A stretch of DNA of 19,678 nucleotides from CAUPWF01 sp964369425 (GTDB lineage: Bacteria; Bacillota; Clostridia; Lachnospirales; Lachnospiraceae), in the NCBI GenBank assembly GCA_964369425.1, contig CAYJGW010000048.1, positions 1 through 19,678 on the forward strand, in the 5' to 3' direction. Below the pieces are notes generated by a model. The model saw nothing but the letters and a program-made list of their open reading frames with translations, did no database searches and had not been told where the DNA came from. This document shows positions 1 to 7,902 of the stretch, one piece after another. A program made the position numbers and the translations under genes. Position 1 is the stretch's first letter. Each line of letters starts with the position of its first letter.

Positions 1-6
1 ATTTAG

Positions 7-50
7 TATAATTGGAGGGGAGTGGAAGGGTAGACTTTTCACTCCCTTTT
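7..50 (+). promoter_or_regulatory. -10-like box and hairpin upstream of uvrC
   Basis: A TATAAT box at 7-12 is followed by a hairpin whose core arms are GGGAGTG (18-24) and CACTCCC (40-46), extendable outward with G-U pairs, and then TTTT (47-50). It can be read as an intrinsic terminator for a gene left of the window. It can also be read as a stem at the extreme 5' end of the uvrC mRNA if transcription starts from the TATAAT. The -35 region would lie off the edge, so the two readings cannot be separated here. Confidence 0.5.
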
Positions 51-74
51 CCTATGTAAAAGAAAGGGAAAGAA

Positions 75-1925
75 ATGGGAGATAAGCCATTTGCGATAGA
101 AGAGGAATTAAAAAAATTACCTACAAAACCTGGCGTCTATTTGATGCACGATAAAAATGGACAAATTATTTATGTGGGAAAAGCGATTAACTTAAAGAAT
201 AGAGTAAGGCAATATTTTCAAATGAGTAGATCAAAAGGTGTAAAAATTGACCGTATGGTTACACACATAGCATATTTTGAATATATTATCACTGATTCTG
301 AGTTAGAGGCGCTTGTTTTAGAGTGCAATTTGATTAAAGAACATCACCCTAAATATAATACAATGTTGATGGATGATAAATCTTATCCATTCATTAAAGT
401 GACAACAAATGAAGAATTTCCAAGAGTGATGCTAGCTAGGAGCATAGGTAAAGATAAAGCAAAATATTTTGGACCATATACGAGTTCAGGTGCTGTAAAA
501 GACACCATCGAATTAGTGAGAAAATTATATAAAATACGTAGTTGCAATCGAAGTTTACCAAAAGATATAGGGAAAGAGAGACCTTGTCTTAACTACCACA
601 TAAAGCAATGTGAGGCACCTTGTCAAGGATATATAGATAAAGAGGTGTACCAACAGTTTGTAAAAGAAGTAGTAAGCTTTTTGAATGGGAATTATGAACT
701 GGTATTAAGTCAGTTAAAAACAGCGATGGAAGATGCGTCTGAAAAGTTAGAGTTTGAAAAAGCTATAGAGTATAGAGAACTTTTAAATAGTGTAGCAAAG
801 ATTGCACAAAAACAAAAAATAACTACTAGTGATGGTAGTGATAGGGATATCATAGCTCTTGCAACTGAATATGATGACGCTGTGGTGCAGACTTTCTTTA
901 TACGAGGAGGAAGATTAATTGGAAGAGATCACTATTATCTAAAGAGCATCAATGGAGAAACGGAAACAGATATGCTTACTAGTTTCATCAAACAATTTTA
1001 TGCAGGAACGCCTTATATCCCAAGTGAACTTCTGCTTCAAACAGAGATTGAAGAACAAGAGATTCTTGAGACTTGGTTGACGAAAAAGCGAGGGGCAAAA
1101 GTATCGATAAAGTCACCTAAGAAAGGAAGTAAAGAAAAATTAGTAGAACTAGCAAAAAAGAATGCGAGATTGATTCTCTCTACAGATAAAGAAAAGTTAA
1201 AGCGTGAAGTCGGTAGGACAATAGGAGCAGTAAAGGAAATAGAAAATCTGATAGGAATAGAAGGTGTAAAGAGAATAGAGGCGTTTGATATATCCAATAT
1301 TAGCGGTTTTCTAGCAGTAGGATCTATGGTTGTATATGAGAATGGGAAACCTAAAAAGAATGATTACAGGAAATTTAAGATTAAAGGTGTACAAGGTATG
1401 GACGATTATGCAAGTATGCGAGAAGTATTGACTAGACGGTTTGCACATGGGATACAGGAAAAAGAAGGAGAGCGTGATAGTAATAGCTTCGTGAAGTTTC
1501 CGGATTTAATCATGATGGATGGTGGAAAAGGTCAGGTGAATATAGCATTGGCTGTTCTTGAAGAATTGAAGCTAAATATACCGGTGTGTGGGATGGTGAA
1601 AGATGATTCCCATAGGACTAGAGGTTTATATTTTAATAATAATGAAGTAGAAATCAAGCGAACATCAGAGGGGTTTAAATTAATTACTAGAATTCAAGAT
1701 GAAGCGCATCGATTTGCAATTCAATTTCATAGAAGTTTAAGAAGTAAGGGACAGGTACACTCTATGTTAGACGATATCAAGGGGATTGGACCTGCTAGGC
1801 GAAAAGTATTAATGAGTCATTTTTCTAGTTTAGATGAATTAAGAAATTCTACCATAGATGAACTGAAAAGTTTGGATGGAATGACGGAAAAATCTGCGGA
1901 GGAAGTATATAAGTTTTTTCACTGA
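75..1925 (+). CDS. uvrC: Excinuclease ABC subunit C (UvrC)
   Basis: This is the dual-incision nuclease of nucleotide excision repair. It is recruited by UvrB at damaged DNA and cuts on both sides of the lesion. The 616-residue length is normal for the family. The N-terminal GIY-YIG nuclease is visible as GVY (20-22) and YVG (33-35). Cysteines 157, 171, 179 and 183 match the family's iron-sulfur cluster ligands. A UVR (UvrB-binding) helix follows at about 225-250. The RNase H-like nuclease contains the DISNISG motif with Asp405, and tandem helix-hairpin-helix DNA-binding motifs (KGIGPARRK) lie at about 565-616. The start is supported by a purine-rich AGGGAAAG stretch just upstream. It is first in the rightward uvrC, hprK, glcK series, although hprK has its own promoter. 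All key motifs are intact. Confidence 0.97.
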   Translation: MGDKPFAIEEELKKLPTKPGVYLMHDKNGQIIYVGKAINLKNRVRQYFQMSRSKGVKIDRMVTHIAYFEYIITDSELEALVLECNLIKEHHPKYNTMLMDDKSYPFIKVTTNEEFPRVMLARSIGKDKAKYFGPYTSSGAVKDTIELVRKLYKIRSCNRSLPKDIGKERPCLNYHIKQCEAPCQGYIDKEVYQQFVKEVVSFLNGNYELVLSQLKTAMEDASEKLEFEKAIEYRELLNSVAKIAQKQKITTSDGSDRDIIALATEYDDAVVQTFFIRGGRLIGRDHYYLKSINGETETDMLTSFIKQFYAGTPYIPSELLLQTEIEEQEILETWLTKKRGAKVSIKSPKKGSKEKLVELAKKNARLILSTDKEKLKREVGRTIGAVKEIENLIGIEGVKRIEAFDISNISGFLAVGSMVVYENGKPKKNDYRKFKIKGVQGMDDYASMREVLTRRFAHGIQEKEGERDSNSFVKFPDLIMMDGGKGQVNIALAVLEELKLNIPVCGMVKDDSHRTRGLYFNNNEVEIKRTSEGFKLITRIQDEAHRFAIQFHRSLRSKGQVHSMLDDIKGIGPARRKVLMSHFSSLDELRNSTIDELKSLDGMTEKSAEEVYKFFH

Positions 1926-1927
1926 TG

Positions 1928-1936
1928 TGGTATAAT
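1928..1936 (+). promoter_or_regulatory. Extended -10 promoter for hprK
   Basis: TGG followed by TATAAT (1931-1936) starts two bases after the uvrC stop and lies 48 bases before the hprK ATG. There is no good -35 hexamer 17 bases upstream, which fits an extended -10 promoter. It would let hprK and the glucokinase be transcribed independently of uvrC. Confidence 0.55.
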
Positions 1937-1984
1937 AAATCGGTATAAGTAGTTGAAAATGTATGTAGAATAAAGGAGAATACT

Positions 1985-2929
1985 ATGGGCGGAGCAGAAT
2001 GTGTAAAATTGAAAGATTTAGTATTGCAGATGGAATTAAAATGCTTAACACCAGATATTGCAATAGATCAAAAGGAGATTCGTGTGCCAGATATCAATCG
2101 ACCAGCTTTACAGTTAGCAGGTTTTTTTGATCACTATGAATCAGAGAGAGCTCAAGTTATTGGATATGTAGAGTATACGTATTTAGAGACGTTATCAGAA
2201 GAACGAAGAAAAGAAATTTATAAGACTTTATTCAGCTATAATATCCCTTGTATTATCTTTTGTAGAGATTTAAGGCCAGACGATTTGTTCTTAGAAGCTG
2301 CAAAAGAAAGTGGAACACCGATTTTCGTGTCATCAGATAAGACTTCTTCATTTTCGGCAGAGTTGATTCGCTTGCTAAATGAAGCATTGGCACCTTGCAT
2401 TTCGATTCATGGCGTATTAGTTGATGTATACGGTGTAGGAGTGCTGATTCGCGGTGAAAGTGGTATTGGAAAGAGTGAGGCAGCACTAGAGTTAATCAAA
2501 AGAGGTCACAGGCTTGTCAGCGATGATGTTGTAGAGATTCACAAGATTAGTGATGCAACATTGATTGGTACGGCACCAGATATTACACGACATTTTATTG
2601 AACTTAGAGGGATTGGTATCGTAGATATTAAGTCTATGTTTGGAGTACAAAGCGTACGTGAGACACAAGAGATAGATTTGGTTATTACACTGGAAGAATG
2701 GAGTCGTGAGGCGGAGTATGATAGGCTTGGATTGACAGAGCAATATACAGAATTTTTAGGAAACAAGCTAGTTTGTCATGCAATTCCGATTCGTCCAGGT
2801 AGAAACCTTGCAGTTATTGTAGAGTCAGCAGCGGTAAATCACCGTCAAAAATTGATGGGGTACAATGCGGCACATGAACTGTATAGAAGAGCACAACAGA
2901 ATTTGCAGAAAAAAGGGAAGGAAAACTAG
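1985..2929 (+). CDS. hprK: HPr kinase/phosphorylase (HprK/P)
   Basis: This is the bifunctional sensor enzyme that phosphorylates and dephosphorylates Ser46 of HPr (and of Crh in Bacillus) in the cytoplasm. It is the central switch of catabolite repression in low-GC Gram-positives. The 314-residue length is standard. An N-terminal domain of about 130 residues precedes the kinase core. The core has His142 (IHGV), the Walker A loop GESGIGKS at 157-164, paired aspartates at 180-181, and the family signature LRGIGIVDIKSMFG at 207-220. The ATG is preceded by AAAGGAG at 6 nt spacing. The glucokinase gene starts 3 nt after the stop, so the two are probably co-transcribed, which links glucose phosphorylation to carbon signalling. 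Two HPr-like proteins with an intact Ser46-type site are encoded further right in this window and are plausible substrates. Confidence 0.97.
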   Translation: MGGAECVKLKDLVLQMELKCLTPDIAIDQKEIRVPDINRPALQLAGFFDHYESERAQVIGYVEYTYLETLSEERRKEIYKTLFSYNIPCIIFCRDLRPDDLFLEAAKESGTPIFVSSDKTSSFSAELIRLLNEALAPCISIHGVLVDVYGVGVLIRGESGIGKSEAALELIKRGHRLVSDDVVEIHKISDATLIGTAPDITRHFIELRGIGIVDIKSMFGVQSVRETQEIDLVITLEEWSREAEYDRLGLTEQYTEFLGNKLVCHAIPIRPGRNLAVIVESAAVNHRQKLMGYNAAHELYRRAQQNLQKKGKEN

Positions 2930-2932
2930 AAG

Positions 2933-3868
2933 ATGAAGTATTGCTTTGGAGTAGATATCGGTGGAACAACAGTCAAGTTAGGATTACTTACCGCAGAAGG
3001 AACAATCGTAGAAAAATGGGAAGTCAAAACCATTACAGAGAATGAGGGCGCAGCTATTATCCCTGATGTGGTAAAAGCGATTCAAGATAAAATTACGGAA
3101 AAACAAATTGCTGTAAAAGATATTATCGGTGTAGGAGTAGGGGTTCCAGCACCTGTATCAGAGGAAGGTATTGTAAATGGAAGTGCCAACCTAGGATGGA
3201 AATACAAAGAAGTAAAAGGTGAGATGGAAGAGGCATTAAAACTGCCAGTAGTAGTTGGGAATGATGCGAATGTGGCAGCCCTTGGAGAAATGTGGAAGGG
3301 TGGAGGAGAAGGTTATCAAAATCTTGTTATGGTAACGCTTGGAACCGGTGTAGGTGGTGGTGTAATCATAAAAGGTAAAGTGGTTACAGGTACCAATGGC
3401 GCAGGTGGAGAGATCGGACATGTCTGCGTAAATGCAGATGAAGTTGCACGTTGTGGATGTGGAAAAACAGGTTGTGTGGAACAATATGCATCAGCAACAG
3501 GAATCGCAAGACTAGCAGGAGAGCGTTTAGAAAAAGATGAAAAACCAAGCATCTTGCGAGGGCAACACTTATCAGCAAAAACAGTATTTGATGCAGTGAA
3601 AGAAGATGATGAAGTGGCAGATGAGATAGCAGAAGAGTTCGGGAAATACCTAGGGCTTGCACTTACGAATATAGCAGTGATTGTAGACCCAGAAGTGTTT
3701 GTAATCGGTGGTGGTGTGTCAAAAGCGGGGAATATTGTACTGAGCTATGTAGAGAAGTATTTTCAAAAATATGCATTTTTTGCAAATAGACAGACACAGT
3801 TTGCATTAGCAACCTTAGAAAATGATGCGGGAATTTACGGTGCAGCAAAGATGATTTTAGATAAGTAA
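2933..3868 (+). CDS. glcK: ROK-family glucokinase
   Basis: This predicted ATP-dependent sugar kinase converts free cytosolic glucose to glucose 6-phosphate. The 311-residue protein begins with the phosphate-binding motif DIGGTT (8-13). The probable catalytic base is Asp111 in GNDANVAALGE. A glycine-rich loop LGTGVGGGV sits near 136-144. The ROK zinc site comprises His163 and the CGCGKTGC cysteines (174, 176, 181), with GGEIGH before it. There is no N-terminal helix-turn-helix, so it is an enzyme and not a ROK repressor. The start lies 3 nt after the hprK stop, with an AAGGA Shine-Dalgarno inside the end of hprK, consistent with translational coupling. Glucose is the most likely substrate from resemblance to Firmicutes glucokinases. 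Another hexose, such as N-acetylmannosamine, is possible but less likely. Confidence 0.9.
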   Translation: MKYCFGVDIGGTTVKLGLLTAEGTIVEKWEVKTITENEGAAIIPDVVKAIQDKITEKQIAVKDIIGVGVGVPAPVSEEGIVNGSANLGWKYKEVKGEMEEALKLPVVVGNDANVAALGEMWKGGGEGYQNLVMVTLGTGVGGGVIIKGKVVTGTNGAGGEIGHVCVNADEVARCGCGKTGCVEQYASATGIARLAGERLEKDEKPSILRGQHLSAKTVFDAVKEDDEVADEIAEEFGKYLGLALTNIAVIVDPEVFVIGGGVSKAGNIVLSYVEKYFQKYAFFANRQTQFALATLENDAGIYGAAKMILDK

Positions 3869-3903
3869 CAATCATAAAAAAGTAATTAATAAAAAGCATA
3901 AAT

Positions 3904-3952
3904 AAAAAGAGGAGCCAAACTAGAACAAATTCTAGCGTGGTTCCTCTTTTTT
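3904..3952. terminator. Bidirectional terminator between glcK and the PBP gene
   Basis: A-rich 5' arm AAAAAGAGGAGCCA (3904-3917) pairs with TGGTTCCTCTTTTT (3938-3951) with one G-U pair. A second perfect stem CTAGAA/TTCTAG (3920-3935) nests inside. The A-run on one side and T-run on the other make it functional on both strands, between two convergent genes. Confidence 0.9.
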
Positions 3953-3960
3953 ACCCAATG

Positions 3961-6330
3961 CTATGGGGTTGGTGTTTCGTTTGTTTCAGGCGCTGGTTCC
4001 GGAGTTGGCTCTGGAGTTGGTTCCGGTTCTGGCTCTGGAGTTGGTTCCGGTTCCGGAGTTGGCTCTGGTTCTGGCTCCGGTTCTGGCTCCGGAGGAGCGG
4101 TATGCTCAGGACAAGTATCTACTGGACCTGTTCCAGCAGCATAATCTGCTGAGATAGCAGGACAGTATGGTGTGGCAAGTAAGTTAGTCACACTACAAAT
4201 CGTCAATTTAGTCACCGAGTCTGATACTGGGAAATCCTTGTATGGAAGACCAGCATGTATACGACTCATGATTTCACTCCAAATATCTAAGTGGTAACTA
4301 GTTGTAGATAATGCTTGTGGGAAATCATAACCAGACCAAATACTTGCAGTATAGTATGGCGTATATCCTGAGAAATAAATATCTTTGTCATCATTGGTAG
4401 TTCCGGTTTTTCCTGCAACTGGCATGGATCCGATTCTCGCACGCGTACCAGTACCAGATGTAACAACAGATTCCATAGCAGTTGTAATCAATGCGGCAGT
4501 ACTTGATTTTAATACAGTGCGTGTCTCAGGTAAGTTTTCTAGTAGAACATTTCCATTATGATCCACGATCTTAGTATATAGTATAGGTTCTACATAAGTT
4601 CCCATATTAGCAATTGCGTTGTAAGCTCCAGTCATCTCTAGGTTGGTAACACCATAGGTAAGTCCCCCAAGAGCGGTTGGAAGGTTCATATCACTATGTC
4701 CAGTTTCATTCGGCTCTGTTACAAGAGTAGTAAAGCCGAAGTTCTTCAAATAGTCCATTGATACCGGAAGGGTTACTTCTGATAATAATTGAACAGGGAT
4801 TGTGTTAACAGAATCTTTAATTGCTGTTTGTACAGTCATGGAGCCACGATATCCACGATAGTAGTTTTTAACAGCAGTACCGTTAGAATATAGGGTTTCT
4901 TTATCAGTTACACGACTAGAAGTAGAATAAAGACCTAAATCAACAGCAGGTGCGTAAGTGGATACAATTTTAAAGGAAGAACCAGGTTGTCTCATTGAAT
5001 CCGTTGCTCTATTCAAGGAAAGATTACCATTCTTTGTGCCACGCCCGCCCACAAGGACACGTACATATCCAGTGCTTTGTTCCATAAGAGTAAATGAAAC
5101 TTGGGGTTGTGGAGAGAGCGTTAATCTCTCATCTATTACATCGCCTTCAACGATATTCAATGTTGATTTATAGTTGTTAATCGCTTGTTGCGCAGCTTCT
5201 TGACTTACATAGGTAAGTGAAGTTTCAGGACTTCTGTAAAGCTTAGGGTAGACATAATGATAATTCTGTGCNNNNNNNNNNNNNNNNNNNNNNNNNNNNN
5301 NNNNNNNNNNNNNNNNNNNNNNNNNNNNNNNNNNNNNNNNNNNNNNNNNNNNNNNNNNNNNNNNNNNNNNNAGTTTTTCTTGTAAATCATTGATTACAGA
5401 TTCGATTACAGCATCTGTGAAATAAGAATAAGTATTAGCTGTGGAAGTAATCGCATTCGCTTGCATAATACGTGTGTATACATCATCGGCTACAGCCTCA
5501 TCGTGTTCAGCTTGTGTAATCAACTCTTGCTCTAACATATCATCCAGTACTTTTATACGTCTTTCATTATTGGCTTCTGGATTAGTAATCGGGTTGTATC
5601 CAGTAGGATTTTTTGTAATTCCTGCTAGTACGGCACATTCTGATAATGTCAATTGCGATACATCTTTGTTGAAATATCTTAAAGAAGCAGATTGTACACC
5701 TAGGGTATTTTGCCCGAGGTTGATGGTGTTAAGATAATTTTCGAGAATTTGATCTTTTTCCATCATCTCTTCTAATTGCAGCGTAAGATAAATCTCTTGA
5801 ATTTTCCGCTCCCAACGTTCAAATTCGGTTTCGTTTATAAAATCCGAGAATATACTGTTCTTTATTAATTGCTGCGTAATTGTACTTGCTCCCTCAGAAA
5901 AGTCACCGCCAGAGGTGATACCAACAACAGCAGAACGCATAATTCCAACAAGGTCAATCCCGTTATGAGTGCGAAAGCGAGAGTCCTCGATGGCAATAAA
6001 TGCATCGACTAAATTTTCCGGCATTTCAGCCACAGGCTTGTGTACGCGGTTGGAACCAGATGCTACGAGTTTTTCAACCTGTGCGCCAGATGAATCGTAT
6101 ATAAAAGTAGAATAATCAGTTGGAGTAACAGATTCTGGGCTGATACTAGGAGCATCTTCTATAATATCCATCATAAACAGACAGATACCTACGATTGCAA
6201 CCATTACGATTGCAACGATACTTACTGATATTAAATTAAAAAAACGAACTCCCCCTCGTTTTCTTCTCATTTGACTTTTTGTAGCTAATTGTTTTTGTCT
6301 TTTTGAGGTATTGGTTTTACCATAATTCAT
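3961..6330 (-). CDS. Class A penicillin-binding protein (transglycosylase/transpeptidase), interrupted by an N gap
   Basis: This is a bifunctional peptidoglycan synthase that polymerises lipid II and cross-links stem peptides outside the membrane. From ATG 6330 the nominal length is 789 residues including N-coded ones. A basic cytoplasmic tail (1-30) leads to one membrane anchor at about 33-53. The GT51 transglycosylase has Glu115 in IEDSRF and the EGASTITQQLIKNS motif. After the gap the transpeptidase shows Ser451-Ser-Phe-Lys454 (SxxK) and a KTGTTNDDKD motif. The C-terminus is a Pro-Glu/Thr repeat tail. The reading frame in the sequence could begin 27 nt earlier, but AAGGAGG at 6339-6345 sits 8 nt before ATG 6330, so that start was chosen. 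The linker between the two domains is lost in the N run. The frame matches on both sides, so a frameshift is unlikely, but the true length is unknown. Residue numbers after the gap are nominal. Confidence 0.92.
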   Translation of the reverse strand: MNYGKTNTSKRQKQLATKSQMRRKRGGVRFFNLISVSIVAIVMVAIVGICLFMMDIIEDAPSISPESVTPTDYSTFIYDSSGAQVEKLVASGSNRVHKPVAEMPENLVDAFIAIEDSRFRTHNGIDLVGIMRSAVVGITSGGDFSEGASTITQQLIKNSIFSDFINETEFERWERKIQEIYLTLQLEEMMEKDQILENYLNTINLGQNTLGVQSASLRYFNKDVSQLTLSECAVLAGITKNPTGYNPITNPEANNERRIKVLDDMLEQELITQAEHDEAVADDVYTRIMQANAITSTANTYSYFTDAVIESVINDLQEKXXXXXXXXXXXXXXXXXXXXXXXXXXXXXXXXXXAQNYHYVYPKLYRSPETSLTYVSQEAAQQAINNYKSTLNIVEGDVIDERLTLSPQPQVSFTLMEQSTGYVRVLVGGRGTKNGNLSLNRATDSMRQPGSSFKIVSTYAPAVDLGLYSTSSRVTDKETLYSNGTAVKNYYRGYRGSMTVQTAIKDSVNTIPVQLLSEVTLPVSMDYLKNFGFTTLVTEPNETGHSDMNLPTALGGLTYGVTNLEMTGAYNAIANMGTYVEPILYTKIVDHNGNVLLENLPETRTVLKSSTAALITTAMESVVTSGTGTRARIGSMPVAGKTGTTNDDKDIYFSGYTPYYTASIWSGYDFPQALSTTSYHLDIWSEIMSRIHAGLPYKDFPVSDSVTKLTICSVTNLLATPYCPAISADYAAGTGPVDTCPEHTAPPEPEPEPEPEPTPEPEPTPEPEPEPTPEPTPEPAPETNETPTP
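3995..4092 (-). repeat. Short tandem repeats encoding a Pro-Glu/Thr tail
   Basis: The 3' end of the PBP gene is built from reiterated hexamers (GGTTCC, GGCTCT and GGAGTT variants on the plus strand). They encode alternating Pro-Glu and Pro-Thr dipeptides, followed by a short Ala-rich and Thr-Pro end. The translated segment is acidic, proline-rich and probably disordered, and would lie outside the membrane beyond the transpeptidase domain. Such repeats can change length by slippage. Confidence 0.85.
5272..5371. other. 100-N assembly gap inside the PBP gene
   Basis: Exactly 100 N replace part of the linker between the transglycosylase and transpeptidase domains. A round 100 is the usual placeholder for a gap of unknown size. 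Flanking sequence on both sides is in the same PBP frame if 100 is taken literally. Confidence 0.98.
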
Positions 6331-6355
6331 AGTTATAGCCTCCTTCACGAAGTAC

Positions 6356-6364
6356 ATTATACCA
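6356..6364 (-). promoter_or_regulatory. Extended -10 promoter for the PBP gene
   Basis: On the minus strand TGG-TATAAT (box at 6356-6361) lies about 25 nt before the chosen ATG at 6330. No convincing -35 is present. The predicted start point falls just upstream of the AAGGAGG, giving a very short leader, which also argues against the longer reading frame starting at 6357. Confidence 0.55.
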
Positions 6365-6443
6365 AATAAAAATACAATAAGAAAGAAAAAGTAATAAATT
6401 TATCTATTAAATATCAATTAAAAAAGAATAAAAGGGAGATGAA

Positions 6444-6472
6444 TTGACGAATTTGAAGCATTGGGGTACTAT
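6444..6472 (+). promoter_or_regulatory. Sigma-A-type promoter for the YigZ-family gene
   Basis: TTGACG (6444-6449) and TACTAT (6467-6472) are separated by 17 bases and lie about 48 bases upstream of the ATG at 6520. This is the best -35/-10 pair in the divergent PBP/yigZ spacer. Confidence 0.65.
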
Positions 6473-6519
6473 TAGAGAAGAATTAGTTGGAAATATATGA
6501 ATTACATGGGAGAGCATAA

Positions 6520-7167
6520 ATGGTTGAAAACTATAAAATCATACATGGTGAAAAAACAACAGTATACGAAGCGGAAATAGAAGAAAAGAAGTCAAAGTTT
6601 ATCGCTCAAATAAAGAAAGTAGAAACAGAAGAAGAGGCGGTTTCTTTTATCAAAGAGATAAAGAAAAAACATTATAACGCTACCCATAACTGTAGCGCTT
6701 TTGTTATTGGAAAAGGCAAAGAACTCATTCGAAGCAATGATGATGGAGAGCCAAGTGGAACGGCTGGGAAACCGATGTTAGAGGTTTTACTAGGGAGTCA
6801 AGTAGTGAATGTAGTCGCTGTAGTCACAAGGTATTATGGAGGAACGTTACTTGGAACAGGAGGGCTGATTCGTGCATATACCAACGCTACAAAAGAAGGA
6901 ATAGCACGATGCAAAATCGCACAAATGAGTTTAGGTAAACGGATGAAAATACATACAGACTATAATACAATTGGGAAGATTTTACATGAATTATCGATAC
7001 GAAATTTGAATCAAGAAGATAGTGAGTATACAGATGTAATTGTGCTTACAGTGATAGTATCAGTAGAGGCAGCAGATAATTTGGTGGATACAATAACAGA
7101 GATCAGTGCTGGAAAAAGTACTGTTGAAATCATTGAGGAGACTTATTTTCCGATAATAGAAGCATAA
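6520..7167 (+). CDS. yigZ: YigZ/IMPACT family protein (UPF0029)
   Basis: The 215-residue protein belongs to the bacterial YigZ family, related to the N-terminal part of eukaryotic IMPACT/YIH1. The diagnostic block lies at 48-128: KKKHYNATHNCSAF, then SNDDGEPSGTAGKPML, then VVTRYYGGTLLGTGGLIRAY. The remaining C-terminal portion corresponds to the small DUF1949-type alpha/beta domain of the family. A biochemical role in bacteria is not firmly established; links to translation or RNA are proposed from the eukaryotic relatives. The gene stands alone, with its own TTGACG/TACTAT promoter and a perfect terminator right after the stop. A GGGAGAG Shine-Dalgarno precedes the ATG. It is convergent with hpf, and that adjacency does not by itself show a shared function. 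Confidence 0.93.
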   Translation: MVENYKIIHGEKTTVYEAEIEEKKSKFIAQIKKVETEEEAVSFIKEIKKKHYNATHNCSAFVIGKGKELIRSNDDGEPSGTAGKPMLEVLLGSQVVNVVAVVTRYYGGTLLGTGGLIRAYTNATKEGIARCKIAQMSLGKRMKIHTDYNTIGKILHELSIRNLNQEDSEYTDVIVLTVIVSVEAADNLVDTITEISAGKSTVEIIEETYFPIIEA

Positions 7168-7196
7168 AAAAGCCGAATCATAAGGATTCGGCTTTT
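7168..7196. terminator. Perfect two-way terminator between yigZ and hpf
   Basis: AAAAGCCGAATC (7168-7179) and GATTCGGCTTTT (7185-7196) form a perfect 12-bp stem with a 5-base loop. A-tract and T-tract flanks let it act for both convergent genes. Confidence 0.93.
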
Positions 7197-7214
7197 GAAG
7201 ATTCATATGTAATG

Positions 7215-7748
7215 TTAATTAAACTCTGGTTCGATCAAACCATAAGATCCATTCTTTCTTTTATATACTACATTAACTTCATCTGTCTCAGCATTACTAA
7301 ATACGTAGAAGTCATGTCCCAATAGTCCCATCTGAACAACCGCATCTTCTGGAAACATAGGTTTAATACCAAAACGTTTTGTCTTTACGATTCTTACATC
7401 GTCTTCAGCTAAATCTGATAATTCGTCAAAAAAGTCTTGTTTAAACGCTCCTGAAGCGTGATGGCGAGCAATCAACTTTGTTCGATACTTCTTTAGTTGT
7501 CTTTCAATTACTTCTTCTACTAAGTCTATTGAAACATACATATCATTACTTTCTTGTTCTGAACGAATCACATCCCCTTTCACTGGAATAGAAACTTCTA
7601 TTTTCTGACGATCTTTTTCTACACTTAGGGTCACAATCACCTCTGTCTCTGGAGTAAAGTACTTTTCAAGTTTACCCAACTTGTGTTCTATAGAACTCTT
7701 TAACCCCTCTGTAACATCGATGTTTCTTCCGCTGATAATAAATTTCAT
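7215..7748 (-). CDS. hpf: Ribosome hibernation promoting factor, long form (HPF/RaiA family)
   Basis: This cytoplasmic factor binds the 30S decoding region and pairs ribosomes into inactive 100S dimers in stationary phase or stress. The 177-residue product has the N-terminal S30AE fold (about 1-100, from MKFIISGRNIDVTEGL) and a C-terminal dimerisation domain (about 125-177, with KPMFPEDAVVQMGLLGHDF). That architecture defines the long HPF of Firmicutes as opposed to the short enterobacterial form. The open frame could begin at a TTG three codons earlier, but GGAG is 9 nt from ATG 7748, so the ATG was chosen. It is single-gene, with a TTGCTT/TATAAT promoter and a leader hairpin. Confidence 0.95.
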   Translation of the reverse strand: MKFIISGRNIDVTEGLKSSIEHKLGKLEKYFTPETEVIVTLSVEKDRQKIEVSIPVKGDVIRSEQESNDMYVSIDLVEEVIERQLKKYRTKLIARHHASGAFKQDFFDELSDLAEDDVRIVKTKRFGIKPMFPEDAVVQMGLLGHDFYVFSNAETDEVNVVYKRKNGSYGLIEPEFN

Positions 7749-7774
7749 AATGTCCAACTCCTTTGCCGTGTATT

Positions 7775-7796
7775 GTACTTCATGTTTTGGAAGTAC
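7775..7796 (-). promoter_or_regulatory. Hairpin at the predicted 5' end of hpf mRNA
   Basis: GTACTTC and GAAGTAC form a perfect 7-bp stem with an 8-base loop. It begins about where transcription from the TATAAT at 7805-7810 should start and ends well before the Shine-Dalgarno, so it would cap the 5' end of the transcript. Confidence 0.5.
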
Positions 7797-7804
7797 TTTA
7801 GATA

Positions 7805-7833
7805 ATTATACTAAAAAAAAGAAAAGAAAGCAA
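7805..7833 (-). promoter_or_regulatory. Sigma-A-type promoter for hpf
   Basis: On the minus strand TTGCTT (7828-7833) is followed after 17 bases by TATAAT (7805-7810). The spacer contains a long T-rich run. The leader to ATG 7748 is about 50 nt. No sigma-B or sigma-H consensus was recognised. Confidence 0.65.
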
Positions 7834-7902
7834 TAAAAAATCAATAAAATAGATAAAAGCAATCTAAAAGACTGACAATAAGGGGATGGGATTCATTTAA
7901 AA

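Noticed and set aside
3937..4157. Forward-strand frames rich in Trp/Phe/Arg or Leu/Ala/Val opposite the PBP tail
   Set aside because: They are antisense readings of the Pro-Glu repeat. The compositions follow from the hexamers, and there is no ribosome binding site.
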